Shown here one piece after another: positions 39,547-48,381 of a DNA stretch of 64,000 nucleotides. The DNA is from Marinomonas foliarum (lineage in GTDB: Bacteria; Pseudomonadota; Gammaproteobacteria; Pseudomonadales; Marinomonadaceae), in NCBI RefSeq assembly GCF_003337275.1, contig NZ_QPJQ01000009.1, positions 1 through 64,000 on the forward strand, given 5' to 3'. Under the pieces are notes generated by a model. The model worked only from the letters and a program-made list of their open reading frames with translations, ran no database searches and had not been told where the DNA came from. Numbering within the stretch: position 1 is the first letter of the stretch; each line of letters begins with the position of its first letter. Position numbers and translations under genes: made by a program.

Positions 39547-40746
39547 ATGACAACAAAAGAAACCTCTACAGTGGTCCAATCGGCACCTTCTGTTACCAGC
39601 TACTTGAAGTCGCATATGCGTGATTACGGTATGTTGATCGCACTGGTTGTGATCATGGGCATGTTTCAATTTTTGACCGATGGCACTCTGATGCGTCCGG
39701 TTAACTTAACTAACTTATTCCTACAAAACAGCTACATCATCATCATGGCGATTGGCATGTTGCTGGTTATCGTCGCTGGTCATATCGATTTGTCGGTTGG
39801 CTCTGTGGCAGGCTTCATTGGGGCATTGGCTGCGGTGATGTCGGTTAACTATGACTTGCCAACGATTCTGGTTGTGCCTGTGTGTCTTGTTGTTGGCTTG
39901 ATCATTGGTGGCCTACAAGGCTATTGGATTGCCTATTGGAAAATTCCGGCTTTTATCGTGACCTTAGCGGGCATGCTTGTATTCCGTGGTTTGACATTGG
40001 CGTTACTAGAAGGTCAATCTGTTGGTCCTTTTCCGAAAAGTTTTCAGCTATTAAGTACAGGATTTATCCCTGATGTATTTGGTGTGGGTCGTCCAAATGT
40101 CACTGCGCTTGTATTAGGCGTATTAGCAGCGAGCTCTATTGTCTTTTTGGCGGCACGTAGCCGATCTAGAGCATTAAAATACGGTATTCAAGATGAGCCT
40201 TTCTCTTTCTTTATCGTAAAAAATGCCTTGGTTGCCATCGCTATTATTTATTTGTCTTACCTATTAAGTACTTACCGTGGTTTGCCAAACGTTTTAATGA
40301 CAATGGCTGTATTGATCGCGGTTTATACATTCTTAACCAACAGCACCACAATTGGTCGTCGCATCTATGCTTTGGGTGGCAACGTAAAAGCCGCGAAGCT
40401 TTCAGGTATTAATACAGAACGCTTAACCTTTTTGACTTTTGCCAATATGGGCATGTTGGCCGCATTGGCTGGTTTGATCTTTGCCGCGCGCTTAAATACA
40501 GCGACGCCAAAAGCCGGTTTCGCTATGGAGCTAGATGTTATTGCCGCTGTCTTTATCGGTGGTGCGTCCATGACAGGTGGTGTCGGTAAAATCATCGGTG
40601 CGGTGATTGGTGCCTTCATCATGGGTGTAATGAACAACGGGATGTCGATTTTAGGTATTGGGATTGATTGGCAGCAAGTTATCAAAGGTTTGGTCTTGCT
40701 TGCAGCGGTTATCTTCGACGTCTACAACAAACAAAAAGCGCGCTAA
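39547..40746 (+). CDS. gguB: GguB-like sugar ABC transporter permease
   Basis: A 399-residue CUT2 permease with about ten membrane helices, a soluble N-terminus of some 30 residues, and the family blocks AGHIDLSVGSVAGF, KIPAFIVTLAGMLVFRG, and GRRIYALGGNVKAAKLSGI. The longer-than-usual loop near residues 190-225 is typical of the GguB/MmsB subgroup. CGGAG lies ten bases upstream. Only 13 bp separate it from the ATPase gene. Confidence 0.94.
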   Translation: MTTKETSTVVQSAPSVTSYLKSHMRDYGMLIALVVIMGMFQFLTDGTLMRPVNLTNLFLQNSYIIIMAIGMLLVIVAGHIDLSVGSVAGFIGALAAVMSVNYDLPTILVVPVCLVVGLIIGGLQGYWIAYWKIPAFIVTLAGMLVFRGLTLALLEGQSVGPFPKSFQLLSTGFIPDVFGVGRPNVTALVLGVLAASSIVFLAARSRSRALKYGIQDEPFSFFIVKNALVAIAIIYLSYLLSTYRGLPNVLMTMAVLIAVYTFLTNSTTIGRRIYALGGNVKAAKLSGINTERLTFLTFANMGMLAALAGLIFAARLNTATPKAGFAMELDVIAAVFIGGASMTGGVGKIIGAVIGAFIMGVMNNGMSILGIGIDWQQVIKGLVLLAAVIFDVYNKQKAR

Positions 40747-40769
40747 GAACGCGGGTTAAGGAGCGATTT

Positions 40770-41738
40770 ATGTTGTTTTTATCTCAAATTAAACAAGGTG
40801 GTGTGGTCTGTCGTGAAGGCAATGAAGCACACCTTGTTCTTCATGCATCGAGTGTTTATGAGCTCGCAAAAGAAGCCGTTAAAAATGGCGTGCCGCTGAA
40901 GTCTATTATCGAGAAACATGGTCTAGGTGAGGCGGTCAATTTGGCCGAACTTGCTAACAAAAACCAATTAGATTGTCCTGTACGCCATCCAGATCCTGCA
41001 CATATGTATTTAACTGGAACGGGTTTGACTCATTTAGGCTCTGCTGCAACGCGAAACGCCATGCATGCAAAAAGTGAAGAGCTAACGGATTCGATGAAGA
41101 TCTTCCAAATGGGCGTTGAAGGCGGCAAGCCAAAAGACGGTGAAGAGGGTGTACAGCCAGAATGGTTTTATAAAGGCAATGGCGCTGGCGTGGTTGCGCC
41201 GGGTGATGCTTTGCCTTCACCATCCTTTGCATTAGATGGCGGTGAAGAGCCTGAAATCGCTGGTTTTTACTTGGTGGGTGATGACGGCAAAGTGCATCGT
41301 CTTGGGTATACCTTGGCGAATGAATTCTCCGATCACGTGACAGAGCGCCAGAACTATTTGTATTTGGCTCATTCAAAATTGCGTCCAGCGTCGTTTGGTC
41401 CAGAATTGCTCGTGGGCGAATTGCCAATGCACATTGATGGTCATTCACGTATAGAACGTGGCGAGAAAACGCTTTGGGAGAAAGGCTTTTTATCTGGTGA
41501 GGACAATATGTCACACACCTTTAAGAACCTAGAACACCATCATTTTAAATACTCTATTTTCCGCCAACCAGGCGACCTGCATGTGCATATGTTTGGCACA
41601 GCGACCTTGTCGTTTGCAGATGGTGTTCAGGCTAAAGAAGGCGATGTATTTGAAATTTCCTCTCCTACTTTTGGCTTGCCATTACGTAACGCCTTGGCGA
41701 AAGAAGCAGAGTTATCCACTGAGGTAGACGTGCTATGA
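40770..41738 (+). CDS. gguC: GguC/AraD1-family protein (FAH superfamily), probable 2-keto-3-deoxy-pentonate dehydratase
   Basis: A 322-residue protein starting MLFLSQIKQGGVVCREG at 40770 with TAAGGAG well placed; an upstream in-frame extension to 40668 overlaps gguB and is rejected. It has the fumarylacetoacetate-hydrolase fold (PEWFYKGNGAGVVAPGDAL, EIAGFYLVGDDGKVHRLGY). The family accompanies ChvE-GguA-GguB in Agrobacterium. FAH-superfamily enzymes such as Caulobacter XylX dehydrate 2-keto-3-deoxy-pentonate to alpha-ketoglutarate semialdehyde, and that step is otherwise missing from this operon. Function is inferred from context. Its stop overlaps the next start (ATGA). Confidence 0.8.
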   Translation: MLFLSQIKQGGVVCREGNEAHLVLHASSVYELAKEAVKNGVPLKSIIEKHGLGEAVNLAELANKNQLDCPVRHPDPAHMYLTGTGLTHLGSAATRNAMHAKSEELTDSMKIFQMGVEGGKPKDGEEGVQPEWFYKGNGAGVVAPGDALPSPSFALDGGEEPEIAGFYLVGDDGKVHRLGYTLANEFSDHVTERQNYLYLAHSKLRPASFGPELLVGELPMHIDGHSRIERGEKTLWEKGFLSGEDNMSHTFKNLEHHHFKYSIFRQPGDLHVHMFGTATLSFADGVQAKEGDVFEISSPTFGLPLRNALAKEAELSTEVDVL

Positions 41739-42502
41739 AAAAGCCAATGGCCGTTTACCCCGACTTAAAAGATCGTTCTGTGTTTATCTCTGGTGGTGCG
41801 ACAGGTATCGGTGCCGCCATTGTTGAAGCGTATGCCAAACAAGGTGCAAAAACGGCCTTTGTGGATTTGGATGAAAAAGCAGGCTCTGCGCTTGCTAAAC
41901 GTCTTACCAAAGAAGGCTACGAAGTGCGCTTTGACGTGTGTGACATCACCGATATCCAAGATTATCAAAGCAAAATCCGTGCGGCTGCAGAGGTTTTTGG
42001 CCCAATTTCAGTATTGATGAATAACGCGGCCAACGATGTGCGTCATTCTTTGGAATCGCTGACCGAAGAGCGTTTCGATGAATTAGTTGGTGTGAACATC
42101 AAGCACGCTATGTTCGCAGCGCAAGCTGTCGCGCCAATGATGCGCAAACTGGGTGGTGGCTCGATTATCAATTTTGGTTCTGTGGGCTGGATGATGCCGA
42201 CAGCAGGCTACCCAACTTATGGTACGAGCAAAGCCGCGACCCATGGTTTAACTCGCTCTCTTGCCCGTGATTTAGGTGGTGCAGGTATTCGAGTGAATAC
42301 TTTGGTGCCGGGTTGGGTGATGACAGAAAAACAGCTGCGCATGTGGGTTGATGATGCTGCAGAAGAAAAGATTAAACAAAGCCAATGCCTAGCAGGCAAA
42401 GTGCTTCCCGAACACATCGCCAACATGGCGTTGTTCTTAGGGTCCGATGCGGCGGCAATGTGCTCGGCGCAGAACTTTATTGTTGATGGAGGTTGGGTAT
42501 GA
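41735..42502 (+). CDS. Short-chain dehydrogenase, probable aldose 1-dehydrogenase
   Basis: A 255-residue classical SDR. The cofactor loop GGATGIG is at residues 20-26 and D45 of FVDLDE suggests NAD+ preference. NNAAND, a catalytic Ser in FGSVGW and YGTSK (YxxxK) complete the active site. In this operon it most likely oxidises the imported sugar to its lactone, the first step of a Weimberg-type pathway, as XylB does in Caulobacter. Both ends overlap neighbours by ATGA, so three genes are translationally coupled. Confidence 0.85.
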   Translation: MKKPMAVYPDLKDRSVFISGGATGIGAAIVEAYAKQGAKTAFVDLDEKAGSALAKRLTKEGYEVRFDVCDITDIQDYQSKIRAAAEVFGPISVLMNNAANDVRHSLESLTEERFDELVGVNIKHAMFAAQAVAPMMRKLGGGSIINFGSVGWMMPTAGYPTYGTSKAATHGLTRSLARDLGGAGIRVNTLVPGWVMTEKQLRMWVDDAAEEKIKQSQCLAGKVLPEHIANMALFLGSDAAAMCSAQNFIVDGGWV

Positions 42503-44259
42503 GTGATTCTAAGAAAAGCACGTTCGTACCAAAAACATGGCCGCGTAAATTACGTTCCACTGAATGGTTTGGTGGGACATCACGTGATCACATTTACCAT
42601 CGCAGCTGGATGAAAAACCAAGGCTTACCGGCGGACTTGTTTGATGGCCGTCCAGTAATTGGTATTTGTAATACTTGGTCGCAGCTAACACCTTGTAACG
42701 CCCATCTTCGCGATCTTGCTGATCGAGTGAAGCATGGTATTTATGAGGCGGGTGGTTTGCCACTGGAATTTCCTGTGTTTTCTGTGGGTGAAAGCTCACT
42801 TCGTCCGACGGCTATGATGTATCGCAACATGGCGGCCATGGACGTGGAAGAAGCCTTGCGTGCGAATCCGCTCGACGGTGTTGTCTTGTTGGCAGGTTGT
42901 GACAAAACTACTCCAGCGCTGCTTATGGGCGCGTGTAGTGTCGATATTCCATCGATTGTCGTATCTGGTGGCCCAATGTTGAATGGCTATTTCAGAGGCG
43001 AGCGTGTGGGCTCCGGCACAGCCTTGTGGCAAATGTCGGAAGACATTAAAGCTGGCAAGATGACGCAAGAAGATTTCCTTGAAGCTGAGCAATCTATGTC
43101 TCGCTCTGCTGGTGGTTGTAACACCATGGGAACCGCTAGCACCATGGCATCGATGGCCGAAGCCTTGGGTATGGCGTTATCTGGTAACGCAGCAATTCCG
43201 GCGGTAGATAGCCGACGTCGAGTGATGGCGCACCTTACTGGTCGTCGTATTGTTGATATGGTGAAAGACGATTTGAAACCGTCTGACATTTTAACTCGCC
43301 AAGCGTTTGAAAATGCGATTCGTGTTAATGGCGCAATTGGTGGCTCCACTAATGCCGTGATTCACTTATTGGCTATTGCTGGTCGTGTTGGTGTGGATTT
43401 AAGCCTAGACGATTGGGATAAATTGGGCCAAGAAATTGCCACAATTGTGAACTTGATGCCATCGGGCAAATACTTGATGGAAGAGTTCTTCTACGCAGGC
43501 GGCTTGCCTGTGGTAATCAAGCATTTGGCTGAGGCTGGCAAACTGCATAAAAACGCCATTACCGTGTCTGGTGAATCCATTTGGGAAGAAGTAAAAGAGG
43601 TTCGTAACTGGAATCCAGATGTTATTTTGCCCGTTGAAAAAGCACTGACACAAAAGGGCGGTATTGTTGTATTGAAAGGCAACCTTGCGCCACAAGGAGC
43701 GGTATTGAAACCTTCCGCAGCGTCGGCGCATTTATTGCAGCACCGTGGCCGTGCTGTGGTGTTTGAAGACATTGATGACTACAAAGCTAAGATCAATGAT
43801 GAAGCCTTGGACATCGATGAAAACTGCGTCATGGTACTAAAAAACTGTGGGCCAAAAGGTTACCCAGGCATGGCGGAAGTAGGCAATATGGGCTTGCCAC
43901 CAAAAGTGCTGCGTAAGGGCATCAAAGACATGGTGCGCATTTCTGATGCTCGTATGTCAGGAACCGCCTATGGCACTGTGGTGTTGCATACTACGCCAGA
44001 AGCCGCTGCGGGTGGGCCATTGGCTGTGATTCAAAATGGCGACATGATTGAACTAGACGTAGAAAATCGTCGTCTTCATGTAGACATTTCGGATGAAGAA
44101 ATGGCAACACGTTTAGCGAACTGGAAAAGTCACTTGGAAGCACCAAAAAGTGGTTATATCAAATTATTCCATGACCACGTACAGGGTGCCGATACCGGTG
44201 CTGATTTTGACTTCCTAAAAGGTTGTCGAGGCGCTGCGGTGCCAAAAGACAGCCATTAA
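42499..44259 (+). CDS. IlvD/EDD-family sugar-acid dehydratase (L-arabonate/D-xylonate type)
   Basis: A 586-residue Fe-S dehydratase starting at the ATG at 42499 (GGAGG six bases upstream, ATGA overlap with the SDR). Cluster cysteines are seen in GICNTWSQLTPCN, AGCDKTTP and GGCNTMGTAST. The N-terminus LRSTEWFGGTSRDHIYHRSW is characteristic of the arabonate/xylonate/galactonate dehydratase branch rather than dihydroxy-acid dehydratase IlvD. It should convert the aldonate to 2-keto-3-deoxy-aldonate. Which pentose is used cannot be settled from the sequence. Confidence 0.9.
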   Translation: MSDSKKSTFVPKTWPRKLRSTEWFGGTSRDHIYHRSWMKNQGLPADLFDGRPVIGICNTWSQLTPCNAHLRDLADRVKHGIYEAGGLPLEFPVFSVGESSLRPTAMMYRNMAAMDVEEALRANPLDGVVLLAGCDKTTPALLMGACSVDIPSIVVSGGPMLNGYFRGERVGSGTALWQMSEDIKAGKMTQEDFLEAEQSMSRSAGGCNTMGTASTMASMAEALGMALSGNAAIPAVDSRRRVMAHLTGRRIVDMVKDDLKPSDILTRQAFENAIRVNGAIGGSTNAVIHLLAIAGRVGVDLSLDDWDKLGQEIATIVNLMPSGKYLMEEFFYAGGLPVVIKHLAEAGKLHKNAITVSGESIWEEVKEVRNWNPDVILPVEKALTQKGGIVVLKGNLAPQGAVLKPSAASAHLLQHRGRAVVFEDIDDYKAKINDEALDIDENCVMVLKNCGPKGYPGMAEVGNMGLPPKVLRKGIKDMVRISDARMSGTAYGTVVLHTTPEAAAGGPLAVIQNGDMIELDVENRRLHVDISDEEMATRLANWKSHLEAPKSGYIKLFHDHVQGADTGADFDFLKGCRGAAVPKDSH

Positions 44260-44269
44260 ATTAAGTTTT

Positions 44270-44389
44270 TTAAGTCTGACTCTGCCTTGTGATGGCAGCA
44301 CCGCCCCAACGGACATCCCTGTCCGCGAGGGGCGTAACGCCCATCCTTGGGCTTGATGCTTGCCATCGCTAGGCTACTTCAGAGCTTAA
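44270..44389. repeat. Imperfect palindromic intergenic element (MITE/REP-like)
   Basis: About 120 nt between the dehydratase and the semialdehyde dehydrogenase. The left end (from TTAAGTCTGA, through GATGGCAGCA) and the reverse complement of the right end (TTAAGCTCTGA, through GATGGCAAGCA) match at roughly three quarters of 33 positions. The core holds CGCCCC-aa-CGGACA-tccc-TGTCCG-cga-GGGGCG (44302-44334) and GCCCA/TGGGC. It is noncoding and looks like a mobile or repetitive palindromic unit. Confidence 0.6.
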
Positions 44390-44440
44390 TTTAATTTAAT
44401 TTAATGTATTGAATTTCATTTATTAAAGAGAGGAGTGAGT

Positions 44441-45949
44441 ATGTTAACGGGACAGCATTTTATTGCCGGTAAATGGGTAAAGGGCGACGCAACATTTTCT
44501 TCAACGCCTGCTACAGGACCTTCTCATGAATTTGCCGTTGGTCGCGTGTCAGATGTGGATGCAGCGGTAGAAGCAGCCGAAGCTGCTTTTGAGGAATTTG
44601 GTTATTCCACTCGTGAAGATCGCGCGGCTTTTCTGAATGCCATTGCTGACGAAATTGATGTTTTGGGCGATCAAATTACTGAAGTTGGCGTACAAGAAAC
44701 CGGTTTGCCAGTCGCACGTTTGCAAGGCGAACGCGGCCGTACAACAGGTCAGCTACGCTTATTCGCTGAGCGTATTTTGTCTGGTGAATACTTGGATCGT
44801 CGTTTTGATGAAGCCTTGCCAGATCGTGCCCCATTACCACGTCCAGATATGTACATGGTGCAGCGTCCAATTGGTCCTGTTGCTGTGTTCGGCGCGTCTA
44901 ACTTTCCATTGGCGTTTTCAACAGCGGGCGGCGATACCGCAGCGGCATTAGCAGCAGGTTGTCCTGTTGTAGTGAAAGGTCATTCAGCTCATCCGGGAAC
45001 GGGTGAATTAGTCGCTCAAGCCGTTGATGCGGCCGTAAAACGTTGCAAGATGCCAGCCGGCGTCTTTTCTTTGATCCAAGGCGGTAATCGCCAAGTTGGT
45101 CAAGCGCTAGTTCAGCATCCGTTAATCAAAGCGGTTGGCTTTACTGGTAGTTTGGCGGGTGGTCGTGCCTTGTTTGATTTGTGTGCGGCGCGTCCAGAGC
45201 CAATTCCTTTCTTTGGCGAGCTGGGTTCTGTGAACCCAATGTTTGTGATGCCGGAAGCATTGAAAAACCGTGCTGAAGAGTTAGGTAAAGGCTGGGCGGG
45301 TTCATTGACTATGGGCGCAGGGCAGTTCTGTACTAACCCTGGTATTGCGGTGATGTTGGATAACGCAGATTCAAAAGCCATGATTGCAGCAGCGAGTGCG
45401 GCCTTATCTGAGATCTCTGCGCAAACCATGCTGACTGATGGCATTGCTGATGCGTACCGTTCTGGTGTTGCTGCAATAGAAAAAACGGGTATTGAGTCGG
45501 TTGTTCGTACAACAGACACAACGGATAGAACGGCATTGCCAAACTTGTTCACGGTAACGGGTCAAGCATGGCTAGATCACCCAACTCTTCATCAAGAAGT
45601 ATTTGGTCCTCTTGGTTTGGTGGTTCTGGCGGAAAGCGTCGAGCAGATGGTCGAGTTGGCTCGTCATTTGGAAGGTCAGTTGACGTGTACGATTCACCTT
45701 GATGAAGGTGACCATTCAGCATGTCAGAAGCTTTTGCCTGTATTGGAACGCAAAGCTGGTCGTTTGCTAGCAAATGGTTTCCCAACAGGAGTTGAAGTGA
45801 ACGACACCATGGTTCACGGCGGGCCGTATCCGGCGTCGACAAATTTCGGTGCAACCTCAGTCGGCACCTTGTCGATTCGTCGTTTCTTGCGTCCTGTTTG
45901 TTACCAAAACATACCAAAGGCATTGTTACCAAAAGATCTAGCTGGCTAG
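44441..45949 (+). CDS. Alpha-ketoglutarate semialdehyde dehydrogenase (NADP+)
   Basis: A 502-residue aldehyde dehydrogenase of the KGSADH subgroup (FGASNFPLAFSTAGGDTAAA, VVKGHSAHPGTG). The general base is the Glu in FFGELGSVNP and the catalytic Cys lies in GAGQFCTNPG. It oxidises alpha-ketoglutarate semialdehyde to 2-oxoglutarate, the last step of oxidative pentose degradation. The ATG at 44441 has AGGAG five bases upstream; an in-frame GTG at 44435 overlaps that RBS. A palindromic element separates it from the rest of the operon, and a strong terminator follows. Confidence 0.92.
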   Translation: MLTGQHFIAGKWVKGDATFSSTPATGPSHEFAVGRVSDVDAAVEAAEAAFEEFGYSTREDRAAFLNAIADEIDVLGDQITEVGVQETGLPVARLQGERGRTTGQLRLFAERILSGEYLDRRFDEALPDRAPLPRPDMYMVQRPIGPVAVFGASNFPLAFSTAGGDTAAALAAGCPVVVKGHSAHPGTGELVAQAVDAAVKRCKMPAGVFSLIQGGNRQVGQALVQHPLIKAVGFTGSLAGGRALFDLCAARPEPIPFFGELGSVNPMFVMPEALKNRAEELGKGWAGSLTMGAGQFCTNPGIAVMLDNADSKAMIAAASAALSEISAQTMLTDGIADAYRSGVAAIEKTGIESVVRTTDTTDRTALPNLFTVTGQAWLDHPTLHQEVFGPLGLVVLAESVEQMVELARHLEGQLTCTIHLDEGDHSACQKLLPVLERKAGRLLANGFPTGVEVNDTMVHGGPYPASTNFGATSVGTLSIRRFLRPVCYQNIPKALLPKDLAG

Positions 45950-45983
45950 TTCTTAAGCATTAAATATCCCAAGGCGGGTTATT

Positions 45984-46024
45984 AAGCGAGTTCGGTTTTG
46001 AAAGCAACCGACTCGCTTTTTTTT
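45984..46024. terminator. Terminator between KGSADH and lysR genes
   Basis: AAGCGAGT-t-CGGTT (45984-45997) pairs with AACCG-ACTCGCTT (46006-46018) with one bulged T, then T residues to 46024. It ends the sugar operon; the A run on the left may serve the converging LysR gene. Confidence 0.88.
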
Positions 46025-46053
46025 GCTGTTTCGCAAAGGTTAAGAGCGAGTAT

Positions 46054-46998
46054 TTACGCGTTGGTAGGTTTCTGTTCGAGCTCAGCAAGCACCAAACGCT
46101 TGAGCTGGTTGGCAAGAGGCGACAATTGGCGGCCACGCATTTGCAATAAATAATAAGGACTCATGATTATTTTTCGGTCTAGTTTGAGTGTTTTTAAATC
46201 GGCTTTTACTTTATGGCCAACTAACAAGTCACTCACTTCTCTGGCCATAGGCGCAATGGCGTTGGAAGACACAAGAATCGCGATCAATGCCAATAATGAC
46301 GTGCTGTTGGTGATACTTAATGGCAATTCGGCGCGTTCTTCCATAAAGGCGGCTTCAACCGCTTCGCGTATGGGAGCGCGGTGAGACTGCATGACCCATT
46401 CAAAATGAGCTAAATCTTTTACTTTGACGACATCTAAGTGAGCTAATGGATGGTCTTTACGAACTAATAAATTGACCGATTCTGTGCGCGCTGGGTAAAT
46501 CTCAAATTCGTTGGCGTCGTATTGTTTGGGAATACGGGCAAGCACGAAGTCATTGTGTCCAGCGACTAAATCGCGAACTAAAACATCACTGGTATCGACG
46601 TTAATATCAATTTCGGCTTTGGGGGCGATAGCTCGCAATTGCTGAATAGCGGGAATGACAAATCCCACTGCCGCGCCAGTGACTGCGCCAATAGCGGTTG
46701 TTCCGCCGCCGCCTTCTTTAAGTTCGTCTACTTCACGGGCAAGATCGCGTAACTCAACTAAAAGGTTGTGCGCCCGGCGTGCCACGGCTTGACCAACCAA
46801 GGTTGGTTCCATGCCTTTGGCATGACGAATAAATAAACGTGTACCGATAGTTTGTTCAATTTCACTCAACATGCGTGATGCAGCAGGTTGTGTCATTGCC
46901 ATTTCATCCGCAGCAATGCCCAGTTGACCATGCTCGGAAATAACCGAAATTAAGCGTAGTTGATTGAGTTTTAAATGCTTGGCCAGACCTATGTCCAT
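46054..46998 (-). CDS. LysR-family regulator, GbpR-like
   Basis: A 314-residue LysR-type regulator. The N-terminal winged helix-turn-helix (about 14-72, LNQLRLISVISEHGQLGIAA then MTQPAASRMLSEIE) is followed by a PBP-like effector domain (GAVTGAAVGFVIPAIQQLR). It lies convergently beside the ChvE/GguABC-pentose genes. In Agrobacterium the LysR protein GbpR controls chvE-gguABC in response to galactose or arabinose, so it is the likely regulator of this island. No site was proven; the palindrome at 36657 is one candidate. Confidence 0.88.
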   Translation of the reverse strand: MDIGLAKHLKLNQLRLISVISEHGQLGIAADEMAMTQPAASRMLSEIEQTIGTRLFIRHAKGMEPTLVGQAVARRAHNLLVELRDLAREVDELKEGGGGTTAIGAVTGAAVGFVIPAIQQLRAIAPKAEIDINVDTSDVLVRDLVAGHNDFVLARIPKQYDANEFEIYPARTESVNLLVRKDHPLAHLDVVKVKDLAHFEWVMQSHRAPIREAVEAAFMEERAELPLSITNSTSLLALIAILVSSNAIAPMAREVSDLLVGHKVKADLKTLKLDRKIIMSPYYLLQMRGRQLSPLANQLKRLVLAELEQKPTNA

Positions 46999-47069
46999 AT
47001 CGACCTCTGTTATTGTTTTTAATAAAGGTATTTTACTCTAAATAGAAGCTATTTGCGTCTAATAGCAAT

Positions 47070-47097
47070 AAAAAAGCCCAAATAAATGGGCTTTTTT
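47070..47097. terminator. Terminator after the NMT1-type binding protein gene
   Basis: Perfect 11-bp stem AAAAAAGCCCA (47070-47080) / TGGGCTTTTTT (47087-47097). It terminates the minus-strand binding protein gene before lysR and would also work on the plus strand. Confidence 0.9.
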
Positions 47098-47130
47098 AGC
47101 GTTTCTCTTGTACAAAGTTATGATTGTTAT

Positions 47131-48132
47131 TTAAGGCTGAAACTGGCGATTAACGGCGCTTTCAGGGTCAAAACTGTCGACGGCAATGTCTTGTGCTTCG
47201 GCTGTCCATTTCCATGTGGTGGCGAGTCGCTCTTTGGTGAATGCGCCGTAACCATCTTGATCACTGACGGCGTTATAAACCAAGGATTTGATTGAATTAA
47301 TTGTGTTTGTTGCAGTACTAGCATCAACTTCTGGCACCATGTCATGAACGATTTGCCCGCTTTCTTTTGGGTACTCCCAAGTATATTTGATGGCTTTTTT
47401 ATAGGCTTGAACAAAACGTTTTGTCACATCTGGGTGCTTATTGATAAAGCGGTCAGAGGCAATAACAGAAGTCGAGTAAAACTCTAAACCGGCATCGTAC
47501 CATGGCAATACTCGCAAAGTTTGACCGGCGCTTTTGGCTTGTTGCTGATAAATTACCGTATCTGTTATCCATGAAATAACTACGTCAGTGTTACCGGAAA
47601 GTAACATTGGGTTTAGTGCACCAGCGTCAGCTTTGACCAATTTGATACTGTCTGGATCAACGTTATTCACTTCTAACAATAAGGGTAAAAAGACATTTGA
47701 AGACGTATAAGGCGAGGTGGCAATGCGTTTTCCTGCGACGTCTTTGACGCTTTTAACGTCTGAATCAGCAGGCACAAAGAAAGCGTGGGGCGCTTTACTA
47801 AAGACGGAATACACCGCGGAAACCGGCACATCATTTTGTGCTTTTGCCATTAATAACGCGACCAAGTCAGATAAGCCCATGTCGGCATTACCAGTGGCGA
47901 GTTTGCTGATCGCGTCGGTGGAACCTCGGCCGCTTGCCACAGAGACGTCTAAATCAACGTCTTTGAAAAAGCCTTTTTTGATGCCTACATAAACCGGTGC
48001 TTTATCGCCACCAGGTAACCAATCTAGCTGAAACTTTACTTTATCAGCGGCGAAAACCGCGTTTCCACTTAAGGCTGTCAATGCCATGGCCCCAGCTAGG
48101 CATAGATTACGAAATAAGGTTGTCTTGTTCAT
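47131..48132 (-). CDS. NMT1/THI5-type ABC substrate-binding protein
   Basis: A 333-residue periplasmic binding protein with a signal peptide (LCLAGAMALTALSGNAVFA-AD) and the NMT1/SsuA fold (VKFQLDWLPGGDKAPVYVGIKKGFF). The family binds thiamine pyrimidines, taurine, nitrate or nucleobase-like ligands. GGAG six bases before the ATG at 48132 favours it over the ATG four codons upstream (48144). No permease or ATPase gene is adjacent. The riboswitch-like leader and the divergent deaminase gene point to a purine or related ligand. Confidence 0.88.
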   Translation of the reverse strand: MNKTTLFRNLCLAGAMALTALSGNAVFAADKVKFQLDWLPGGDKAPVYVGIKKGFFKDVDLDVSVASGRGSTDAISKLATGNADMGLSDLVALLMAKAQNDVPVSAVYSVFSKAPHAFFVPADSDVKSVKDVAGKRIATSPYTSSNVFLPLLLEVNNVDPDSIKLVKADAGALNPMLLSGNTDVVISWITDTVIYQQQAKSAGQTLRVLPWYDAGLEFYSTSVIASDRFINKHPDVTKRFVQAYKKAIKYTWEYPKESGQIVHDMVPEVDASTATNTINSIKSLVYNAVSDQDGYGAFTKERLATTWKWTAEAQDIAVDSFDPESAVNRQFQP

Positions 48133-48313
48133 TGTTTTCTCCATGTTTCATCATAGATCTGGCTCTGCTTTTCTAAGCAAGCCAAGCTCAGTTAGTGAAA
48201 CAACCACAAAGAAAACAAGATGAGGAAAGAGCGAGAGGGCTGGGTACACAGTCGAATTAAGTAGATACGGCTGTCACTTCCCTTTCGACATCCTCTTTGG
48301 GTTGTCGATAAAG

Positions 48314-48381
48314 GCAGTGAGCAATGCCCGAATTTGGTTTGTCGGAACCCGACACCAAATTTGACCGCTTCTACTCATTGC
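48314..48381 (-). ncRNA. Candidate xanthine (NMT1-motif) riboswitch, copy 1
   Basis: On the minus strand, GAGTAGAAGCGGTCAA is followed by a strong hairpin (48331-48361: AATTTGGT / ACCAAATT and GTCGG / CCGAC) and then GGGCATTGCTC. The flanks GCAATGAG / CTCACTGC form a closing helix with one mismatch. The same conserved blocks recur in copy 2 on the other strand with a different hairpin between them, which is how a structured ligand-binding RNA is conserved. The NMT1 motif is known upstream of NMT1-family binding protein genes such as this one. The closing-helix 3' strand can instead pair with sequence near 48265-48275. Confidence 0.7.

Noticed and set aside
40668-40769. Extended N-terminus for the GguC-like protein
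   Set aside because: It overlaps the gguB coding sequence in another frame; the ATG at 40770 has an ideal TAAGGAG and begins the conserved sequence.
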